Part shown: in pieces, positions 62,892 to 64,000 of the stretch
Layout of the letters: each line of letters begins with the position of its first letter
Numbering within the stretch: the first letter of the stretch is position 1
Assembly (NCBI GenBank): GCA_000702525.1
Contig: JNIN01000001.1
Span: 1,178,001 to 1,242,000, forward strand
Length of the DNA stretch: 64,000 bases
Origin: Lachnospiraceae bacterium AC2012
Lineage (GTDB): Bacteria > Bacillota > Clostridia > Lachnospirales > Lachnospiraceae
Reading direction: 5' to 3'
Program-made: the position numbers and the translations under genes
The notes under the pieces: model-generated
The model's database searches: none
Seen by the model: the letters and a program-made list of their open reading frames with translations, nothing else
Told to the model about the DNA's origin: nothing

Positions 62892-64000
62892 TTAAATCAA
62901 CTTCGTAAGCATTGCCTGGCAAATACCAAGAACCAGAACTACGAATTCCGTTCCAAATACCATATAGCCCAAGTAGTTTCGATTAAATTTCACATCTACG
63001 CGACCGGAACCCATCACCGCTACCAGCGGATACATCATAGGGGTCAGGTAACGCGCCTGCACACCGTTGATGTAGTTCGCTCCAACCGCTGTATAAGCCA
63101 TATAAAATGCTGTCGCAATAAGCGCAGCCTCGCCCACCATGAATACAATAGCAAAACTTCTTGTTAACCAGTTTCCTACTGCAATATCACATGACTTCTT
63201 ATCTAAAACAGCTACCACAATCACCATAATAATAACAAGGTTTGCCCCTGCCAGATAATATCCGATATTTCCATAATTTGTAATTGCCTGCTCGATATAT
63301 CCAAGTGAGAAGATATCCTTCATGAAATCCAGCAAAGTCTTCGCATAGGCAGGAATATTTCCAAGGATATAATGTAACTGCTCTACCGGATTGACACCAG
63401 AACCACCACGGATATCACCCGTTGTATTTACTTCTGATAAGGTACGAATCAGAAGTAATCCCGCAAGTGCCACAAATGGAAGCATCGCTGTCAGATAATA
63501 CTTCACACGATTTACCATCTTCTTCTTTGGAAGAAGGAATGGAAGAATCAACATCGGAAGATAAATCTGCTTTGGAATACATGCAATCATGATGGCAAAG
63601 CACATAATCAATTCATCCTTCAAAGTAATCTTCTCATCCAATGTCTGATAAGCCGAAATAAAGTAGGCAATTCCAACAAAGGAGAATCCCAGCACCCAAT
63701 AGTCATAGTTATAGCAGCAAGCCATAAATACATTCGTTGGGAATAAAGCGATAGACGCTAAGATAAATTTACCACTCTTTAATTTATTAATTGCAATCGC
63801 ACAGAGGATAGAATAAACCAGTAAGTTCATCAATTCTCCGAGCATAAAAATCTTGTAGAACGATAATCCAAGCAATCTACCCAGTGCAATACCAACGCCC
63901 GCTGGTACATGTGCAATAGAAATAGAATCGTAACAGTGATCTATGATATCTGTATAACTATCATTTAACTGCGCAATGGTACCCTGGTTTCCAGCATAAT
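62892..64000 (-). CDS. DUF2142-like polytopic membrane protein (5' end outside window)
   Basis: Membrane protein open to the window edge: beyond the apparent internal start the frame continues without a stop (YAGNQGTIAQLNDSYTDIID, then HVPAGVGIALGRLLGLSF). At least 369 residues are visible, with many hydrophobic helices, FPTNVFMACCYNYDYW and a late GVQARYLTPMMYPLVAV. The PAG-LGR-LGL pattern followed by LMNLLVY and the GVQ-RY-TP motif fit DUF2142, whose members resemble GT-C glycosyltransferases. It is first (as far as visible) in the polysaccharide operon and ends ten bases before the flippase ATG. Its donor would be a lipid-linked sugar if the GT-C resemblance holds. Confidence 0.8.
   Translation of the reverse strand, partial: YAGNQGTIAQLNDSYTDIIDHCYDSISIAHVPAGVGIALGRLLGLSFYKIFMLGELMNLLVYSILCAIAINKLKSGKFILASIALFPTNVFMACCYNYDYWVLGFSFVGIAYFISAYQTLDEKITLKDELIMCFAIMIACIPKQIYLPMLILPFLLPKKKMVNRVKYYLTAMLPFVALAGLLLIRTLSEVNTTGDIRGGSGVNPVEQLHYILGNIPAYAKTLLDFMKDIFSLGYIEQAITNYGNIGYYLAGANLVIIMVIVVAVLDKKSCDIAVGNWLTRSFAIVFMVGEAALIATAFYMAYTAVGANYINGVQARYLTPMMYPLVAVMGSGRVDVKFNRNYLGYMVFGTEFVVLVLGICQAMLTKLI

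Overview
The window looks like a chromosomal segment from a low-to-moderate-GC Gram-positive anaerobe of the class Clostridia, most likely a gut or rumen Lachnospiraceae. The evidence is strong AGGAGG-type ribosome binding sites, lipoprotein-type solute-binding proteins, a cytosolic GH94 cellobiose phosphorylase beside a LacI-type regulator and a sugar ABC importer, and no outer-membrane genes. The assignment rests on gene content only. No rRNA or tRNA gene and no CRISPR array was seen.

Layout. (1) 1-6.4 kb is a disaccharide-use locus: a LacI-family repressor, a sugar-binding lipoprotein and a permease (cut by the window edge) on the minus strand, divergent from cellobiose phosphorylase on the plus strand. 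Palindromic operators sit in the shared upstream region. (2) 6.5-7.4 kb has no credible gene. It holds a very regular array of a two-part DNA motif (GGGCATATA, 18 bases, CTCCACCAT) in two 393-bp-offset copies, followed by a long inverted repeat. (3) 7.5-12.5 kb is a minus-strand set: DUF3737 beta-helix protein, PatB/MalY-type PLP enzyme, MATE exporter, then an AI-2E family permease. A CIRCE-like element lies in its leader. (4) 12.5-18.9 kb is a complete oligopeptide ABC importer (oppB-C-D-F-A) with a long leader that contains a terminator. (5) 18.9-21.6 kb holds thioredoxin, a flavin-dependent nitronate monooxygenase-type enzyme and two foldback or MITE-like palindromes.

(6) 21.6-64 kb is 42 kb of uninterrupted minus-strand surface genes in three blocks. 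21.6-30.5 kb: an RgpF/HAD protein and a GtrA/GtrB/GtrII-like lipid-linked glycosylation set with a membrane-anchored histidine phosphatase. 30.7-44.6 kb: nine consecutive secreted proteins that all carry the same three-fold DUF5648 repeat module (GH25 lysozyme, two transglutaminases, an amidase, a CotH kinase, a CHAP hydrolase and three of unknown activity). 44.6-64 kb: a polysaccharide locus with seven GT2 glycosyltransferase domain proteins, a methyltransferase, a kinase-like protein, the Wzm/Wzt ABC exporter, an RgpF protein, RfbA/RfbC for dTDP-rhamnose, DUF2304, a flippase and a DUF2142 membrane protein.

Interpretation. The polysaccharide locus probably builds a rhamnose-containing wall polymer. 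The Gtr-like block may decorate it. The DUF5648 module, almost always at the extreme C-terminus and ending in WYGL, is a candidate non-covalent anchor that holds wall-active enzymes on that polymer. This enzyme-plus-anchor-plus-polymer arrangement is the best candidate here for an undescribed system. The paired-motif array at 6.5-7.24 kb is the best candidate for an undescribed DNA element.
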